Assembly (NCBI GenBank): GCA_910587165.1
Contig: CAJUKP010000022.1
Span: forward strand, 1 to 37,105
DNA length: 37,105 nucleotides
Source of the DNA: an uncultured Duncaniella sp.
GTDB lineage: Bacteria > Bacteroidota > Bacteroidia > Bacteroidales > Muribaculaceae
Direction of reading: 5' to 3'
Shown here: piece by piece, positions 34,096 to 37,105 of the stretch
How the letters are laid out: each line of letters opens with the position of its first letter
Numbering within the stretch: the first letter of the stretch is position 1
The notes under the pieces: model-generated
Told to the model about the DNA's origin: nothing
The model's database searches: none
Seen by the model: only the letters and a program-made list of their open reading frames with translations
Program-made: the position numbers and the translations under genes

Positions 34096-34221
34096 TTACC
34101 GGTCAGGAAGAGGAATTGTTTGGGATAGAAGGGTACAAAAGAAAATAAGGACATAGGAAACAGAATTTTTTATTTAGTTTCTTATGTTCTTATTTTGTTC
34201 TGTACTTTTCAGTCCGATGTA
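34096..34221. repeat. Long palindromic intergenic element, copy 3 (loop word lost, right end degenerate)
   Basis: The left end TTACCGGTCAGGA at 34096-34108 matches the other copies exactly. The arms (GGGTACAAAAGAAAATAAGG on the left, TTCTTATTTTGTTCTGTAC on the right) are largely complementary but imperfect. The loop lacks the conserved 22-base word and the right end lacks CCTGACCGGTAA. It starts nine bases after the terminator of the Omp28 gene. It looks like a decayed or deleted member of the family. Confidence 0.7.
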
Positions 34222-34238
34222 TCTCTCAGTCCGATGTA
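34209..34238. repeat. Short tandem duplication at the end of palindromic copy 3
   Basis: TCAGTCCGATGTA occurs at 34209-34221 and again at 34226-34238, a 17-base period. It replaces the expected inverted end of copy 3 and may mark a break or insertion point. The stretch from here to the first hairpin at 34281 shows nothing else. Confidence 0.6.
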
Positions 34239-34280
34239 ATTTGTATCTGCCGCCAACGGTTGTAATTACCACTTGGACAG

Positions 34281-34648
34281 GCGTCCAGAGGACGCAGATT
34301 ATGTAGTAGCCGTGTACACCGGAGCGAAGCGGAGGTGTGCACGGATGTGAGTTCGGAAAGGATGGAGGCGTCCGGGAGGACGCCGGTTATCATTAATCAA
34401 TTGCCTGATTGTGCTGATAATCGGCGTCTTACAGACGCCATAAATCTATGTATTCTTTGACCGGGCACACCTCCGCAAGACTACGGTGTGCCCGGCTACT
34501 ATAAATCGGTGTCCTGCCGGACACCCTCCGTCATGACGGACATTCACAGTCCTGCCGGACACCCACAGTCTCACCGCTGCTGTATTTCGTTGCCAATGTG
34601 TGAGACTTTAGATTGCCACGTAGTGGCATATCGCGTCACCGGACCGGT
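34281..34648. repeat. Dense array of short hairpins, REP/BIME-like
   Basis: About ten stem-loops in 370 bases: GCGTCC/GGACGC (34281-34295); CCGTGTACACC/GGTGTGCACGG (34310-34344, 13-base loop); GGCGTCC/GGACGCC (34367-34384); GGCGTCT/AGACGCC (34423-34439); CCGGGCACACC/GGTGTGCCCGG (34461-34495, 13-base loop); GGTGTCC/GGACACC (34508-34525); palindrome TCCGTCATGACGGA (34527-34540); GTCC/GGAC (34549-34560); AGTCTCAC/GTGAGACT (34567-34607); GCCAC/GTGGC (34615-34627). ACCGGACCGGT ends the run at 34638-34648. Several arms are near copies of each other. No convincing gene lies here. It resembles clusters of repetitive extragenic palindromes, which in other bacteria are linked to RAYT transposases; none is present in the window. 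Confidence 0.75.
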
Positions 34649-34686
34649 ATATATGGCATATTTGGTCTTTGTTGAACGGGTGGTGG

Positions 34687-34804
34687 AGGGTACAAAAGAA
34701 ACAAAATTATTTTTGGATTCAGATTCATCAGACTGATTGAAAAGTAAAAAAATTTGTTTCTTTTGGTCTTTTGGCCTTTTGTATCCTTTTCATGATCGGT
34801 AACT
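34687..34804. repeat. Long palindromic intergenic element, copy 4, abutting a promoter
   Basis: The left arm starts within GAGGGTACAAAAGAAAC and has lost the end and a middle part. AAAAGAAACAAA at 34694-34705 still pairs with TTTGTTTCTTTT at 34754-34765. The loop word at 34716-34737 is the exact reverse complement of that in copy 1. The right end, CCTTTTCATGATCGGTAAC, is close to the consensus end. It stops seven bases before the -7 box of the next gene, so its right end occupies the -33 region of that promoter. Confidence 0.8.
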
Positions 34805-34810
34805 TTTAAT

Positions 34811-34818
34811 TAACTTTG
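34811..34818 (+). promoter_or_regulatory. Predicted -7 promoter box of the DUF4421 gene
   Basis: TAACTTTG matches TAnnTTTG and lies eight bases before the ATG at 34827, predicting a nearly leaderless mRNA. The -33 position falls in the T-rich right arm of palindromic copy 4 (TTTT at 34788-34791, 19 bases away). Confidence 0.5.
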
Positions 34819-34826
34819 TATCCGAA

Positions 34827-35936
34827 ATGAGAAGATATCTGACAGGCATATTGACCTCACTCGTCCTGACCACCGGCGCTGCCGCCGCCGAGAGGGTGGA
34901 TTCATGTCTGTCATGCAGGGACGCAGGCCCGACCCGCTGGATCGGCCAGCTGATTGACAACGGATTCCGCATTCAGGACACCACCGTGTGCTATCCACGC
35001 TTCCCGAGGTTCTGCCTGAAGGTCTACAACTGGGGTGACCGCACATTCAATTCCTACGACCGTGACTATGTGGTGGGTACGGGCAAAAACTGGAAACTGC
35101 AGCTCAAGAGCTACAATTGGCTCGAGACCTCGACCATGCTTTTCCCGAAAAGCTCACCCATATATATGCACTCCGATCTCTACAGCGACGCGGGATTCTC
35201 GCTCAGCTTCATGGCTGTCAGCGTGGGATATATGTGGAACATCAACTCGATATTCTCCCACCCCACCAAGCGGCGCACATTCAATTTCGATTTCACCTGC
35301 TCGCGCTTCTCGGTCAATTACCAGTCGATGTCAAGCGAGGGAGGTATGGTGATAACACGCTTCGGCGACTACAATGACGGGCATCACATACACCATAAGT
35401 TCACCAACTGCTCGCTTGACTCAAAGACACTTGACGCCTACTACTTTTTCAACCACAGACGCTACTCGCAGGGGGCGGCCTACAGCTATTCCAAGCATCA
35501 GCTCAGGAGCGCCGGCACCGCGCTTGTGGGATTCAACTTCACCGAGCAGAAAATCAATATGGATTTCTCCGATCTGCCCGAGGAGATGCTCGAGTTCAAT
35601 CCGCTCGAGTCAAACGGCTACAGGTCAAACTACAGATCATATTCGGCCATGGGCGGCTATGCCTACAACTGGGTGCTCCGTCCCCGCCGGTGGACCCTCA
35701 ACGCCACAGCAATGGCGGCCATCGGATACAAGCATCTTATCGACAACGAGAGAGTGACAAAGACAAGCGAGGCAGTGGCCAATCAGCTCCGGCTCAATCT
35801 TGCAGCCATCTACAACCACCGTTCGTTCTTCGCCTCGTTCACAGTGCGGGGATACACTTTCATCAACTACACGAGCAGCGTGTCACATCTCAATTCCATC
35901 GTCACCCTCACCGCCACCGCAGGTGTGAGATTCTGA
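34827..35936 (+). CDS. DUF4421-family exported protein, probable outer-membrane barrel
   Basis: A 369-residue protein with a signal peptide (MRRYLTGILTSLVLTTGAAA). The segment FNSYDRDYVVGTGKNWKLQL followed by KSYNWLETSTMLF is the hallmark I associate with DUF4421. FSLSFMAVSVGYMWNINSIF and many alternating aromatic strands follow, ending in VTLTATAGVRF with a C-terminal Phe as in outer-membrane barrels. The function of DUF4421 proteins is unknown. Two cysteines near the N-terminus (SCLSCRD) lie after the signal peptide. The gene stands alone between palindromic copy 4 and the convergent korB gene. Confidence 0.82.
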   Translation: MRRYLTGILTSLVLTTGAAAAERVDSCLSCRDAGPTRWIGQLIDNGFRIQDTTVCYPRFPRFCLKVYNWGDRTFNSYDRDYVVGTGKNWKLQLKSYNWLETSTMLFPKSSPIYMHSDLYSDAGFSLSFMAVSVGYMWNINSIFSHPTKRRTFNFDFTCSRFSVNYQSMSSEGGMVITRFGDYNDGHHIHHKFTNCSLDSKTLDAYYFFNHRRYSQGAAYSYSKHQLRSAGTALVGFNFTEQKINMDFSDLPEEMLEFNPLESNGYRSNYRSYSAMGGYAYNWVLRPRRWTLNATAMAAIGYKHLIDNERVTKTSEAVANQLRLNLAAIYNHRSFFASFTVRGYTFINYTSSVSHLNSIVTLTATAGVRF

Positions 35937-35942
35937 GACGAC

Positions 35943-35973
35943 CCGCAGAAGCAGCCGGAAGCTGCCTCTACGG
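35943..35973. terminator. GC-rich imperfect hairpin between convergent genes
   Basis: CCGCAGAAGCAGC at 35943-35955 and GCTGCCTCTACGG at 35961-35973 pair at 11 of 13 positions around the loop CGGAA. It follows the DUF4421 stop and lies 40 bases past the korB stop. Neither strand has a clear T-run, so it may be a weak or Rho-assisted terminator or a lone REP-like element. Confidence 0.45.
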
Positions 35974-36012
35974 GCCGTAAAGTTAAAGAGAGTGTTAAAA
36001 TTCCAATCTTGC

Positions 36013-37029
36013 CTATTCCACAGTCCAGGTCTCGCCGGCGAGCACCATGTCACGCAGCGAGGCGAAGTTCTTGCGGGAACGCACATCGGCTATCTGGGCC
36101 TCGATCTCCTCATTGTAGACGGGAGAGTCGACGTCGCGGATGATGCCGAGAGCCAACGGCAGCGAATGTCCGTCCATCATGGCAAGCTGCTGATGAAGGA
36201 AATTGGAGGCGGTATGGGCGTCGTGGACCAGGACATCGTCCATTGTGTAGCCATCCTCGCCCACCTTCACAGCCTTGAGCAGGAAGCCGTCGCGCACGAG
36301 GCCCATCTCCTTCTCCTTGCCGAAGAGCATCTTCTCGCCATGCACGAGATGGATGGTGCGCTCGGCACGATACTCCTTGTCGGTGATGGCATTGTGGATG
36401 CCGTTGTTGAATATCACGCAATTCTGCAGGATCTCACACACAGATGTGCCCTTGTGGCGGGCGGCGGCGGTGAGAATCTCCTCGGAGGTCTTGAGCTCCA
36501 CGTCGATGGAACGGGCAAAGAAATTGCCACGCGCGCCAAACACAAGCTCGGCCGGTATGAAAGGATCCTCGGTGGTGCCGTAGGGGGATGACTTCGATAC
36601 GAAACCGCGGTCGCTGGTGGGGGAATACTGTCCCTTGGTGAGACCGTAGATCTTATTGTTGAACAGAATGATGTTGATGTCGACATTGCGGCGCACGGCA
36701 TGGATGAAATGGTTGCCGCCGATGGCCAGGCCGTCACCGTCGCCGGAGATCTGCCATACGGTCATGTCCGGGCGGGCCACCTTGAAACCGGTGGCGATGG
36801 CGGCGGCGCGTCCGTGGATGGTATGGAACCCGTAGGTGTCCATATAGTAGGGAAGACGCGAGCTGCAGCCGATGCCGGAGATCACAGCCGTCTGATGGGG
36901 AGGCACTCCGAGAGCGGCCATGGCCTTGTGGAGAGAGTTGAGAATCGCGTGGTCGCCGCAGCCGGGACACCAGCGCACGGGATTGGAGTTCTTATAGTCC
37001 GCAGCGGTATATTGAGTCTTGTTTTCCAT
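36013..37029 (-). CDS. korB: 2-oxoglutarate:ferredoxin oxidoreductase subunit beta
   Basis: KorB is the thiamine-diphosphate subunit of the enzyme that interconverts 2-oxoglutarate and succinyl-CoA with ferredoxin, part of the incomplete TCA cycle of anaerobic Bacteroidetes. The 338-residue protein shows NPVRWCPGCGDHAILNSLHK (CxxC), SGIGCSSRLPYYMDTYGFH, the TPP motif WQISGDGDGLAIGGNHFIHA, then NIILFNNKIYGLTKGQYSPT. The C-terminal region fits the KorB length. An unusually good Shine-Dalgarno sequence lies eight bases upstream. The alpha subunit gene (korA) is expected just upstream on the same strand, but only 76 bases are visible and no korA tail could be confirmed there. Confidence 0.93.
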   Translation of the reverse strand: MENKTQYTAADYKNSNPVRWCPGCGDHAILNSLHKAMAALGVPPHQTAVISGIGCSSRLPYYMDTYGFHTIHGRAAAIATGFKVARPDMTVWQISGDGDGLAIGGNHFIHAVRRNVDINIILFNNKIYGLTKGQYSPTSDRGFVSKSSPYGTTEDPFIPAELVFGARGNFFARSIDVELKTSEEILTAAARHKGTSVCEILQNCVIFNNGIHNAITDKEYRAERTIHLVHGEKMLFGKEKEMGLVRDGFLLKAVKVGEDGYTMDDVLVHDAHTASNFLHQQLAMMDGHSLPLALGIIRDVDSPVYNEEIEAQIADVRSRKNFASLRDMVLAGETWTVE

Positions 37030-37037
37030 AATTATTT

Positions 37038-37044
37038 CTCCTCC
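37038..37044 (-). promoter_or_regulatory. Strong Shine-Dalgarno sequence of korB
   Basis: GGAGGAG on the minus strand lies eight bases before the korB ATG. Strong Shine-Dalgarno sites are rare in Bacteroidetes and I noticed no comparable one upstream of other genes in the window, so it stands out. It also forms part of a four-codon frame (MEEK) that is not considered a gene. Confidence 0.7.
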
Positions 37045-37105
37045 ATGATTTTAGAGGGTGTTTAATAACAAATGTTAAACCAGAGTGGATGTATTTTTGA
37101 GGTAA

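Noticed and set aside
34281..34648. CRISPR array
   Set aside because: The repeats are short, of unequal spacing and mostly self-complementary, with no constant direct repeat of 25-40 bases and no cas gene.
34488..34736. An 82-codon plus-strand frame in the hairpin region
   Set aside because: It runs through several stem-loops and into palindromic copy 4, has no motif, and its length is possible by chance.
37030..37044. A four-codon frame (MEEK) just before korB
   Set aside because: It consists mainly of the Shine-Dalgarno sequence and is too short to support as a gene.
37030..37105. The 3' end of korA on the minus strand
   Set aside because: The frames that could end here give short tails (for example ending NTSTLV) that I cannot match to KorA, and one frame stays open, so no call was made.

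Overview
The window looks like chromosomal DNA from a gut-type member of the order Bacteroidales, most plausibly the Muribaculaceae/Prevotella/Bacteroides side of it. The evidence is a type III pantothenate kinase next to lptC and a GldE-like gene, a fused BioG-BioC protein, a malic enzyme fused to a phosphotransacetylase domain, Omp28 and DUF4421 proteins, and many upstream sites that fit the Bacteroidetes promoter consensus (-33 TTTG, about 19-20 bases, -7 TAnnTTTG). Shine-Dalgarno sequences are rare. Core genes look GC-rich by eye; the hipBA pair, a secreted zinc-finger gene and the intergenic repeats are more AT-rich. No rRNA, tRNA, CRISPR array, insertion sequence or phage gene was found.

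Layout, left to right. (1) 1-2000: the tail of an unidentified gene, a terminator, and a hipBA toxin-antitoxin pair with candidate operator repeats. (2) 2088-9150: nadB, convergent with a CPA2 cation/proton antiporter, then an alanine/glycine:cation symporter, an FNT channel and a 3'-5' exonuclease on the minus strand. (3) 9177-13612: a tightly overlapping biotin operon bioA-bioF-bioGC-bioD without bioB. (4) 13661-19493: an envelope block on the minus strand, coaX-OMP-lptC-gldE and, upstream of it, ftsB-zinc-finger protein-small membrane protein. (5) 19584-22990: a GH31 glucosidase/xylosidase-like enzyme preceded by a GT4 glycosyltransferase. (6) 23109-29395: a 1000-residue TPR protein, an outer-membrane barrel and a lipoprotein with a pectinesterase fold. 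(7) 29588-37105: malic enzyme, Omp28 with a sorting-domain-like tail, an 830-base non-coding region, a DUF4421 barrel-like protein and korB.

The most interesting signal is non-coding. Four diverged copies of a long palindromic element (about 120-200 bp, ends TTACCGGTCAGGA / inverted) lie only at transcription-unit boundaries (5853-6000, 29393-29590, 34096-34221, 34687-34804). Within each copy the two arms match each other, with stems of up to 47 of 48 pairs, while the arm sequence differs between copies. The loop carries a conserved 22-base word. One copy supplies the stop codons of both convergent flanking genes. Beside two copies, at 34281-34648, is a dense array of about ten short hairpins with repeated arm sequences, resembling a REP/BIME cluster.

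A second pattern concerns promoters. Eleven -7 boxes fall into two main distance classes from their start codons (5-8 bases, predicting nearly leaderless mRNAs, and 18-27 bases, with one at 56). They also correct several gene starts. All product calls come from reading motifs and context by eye; no database search was run.
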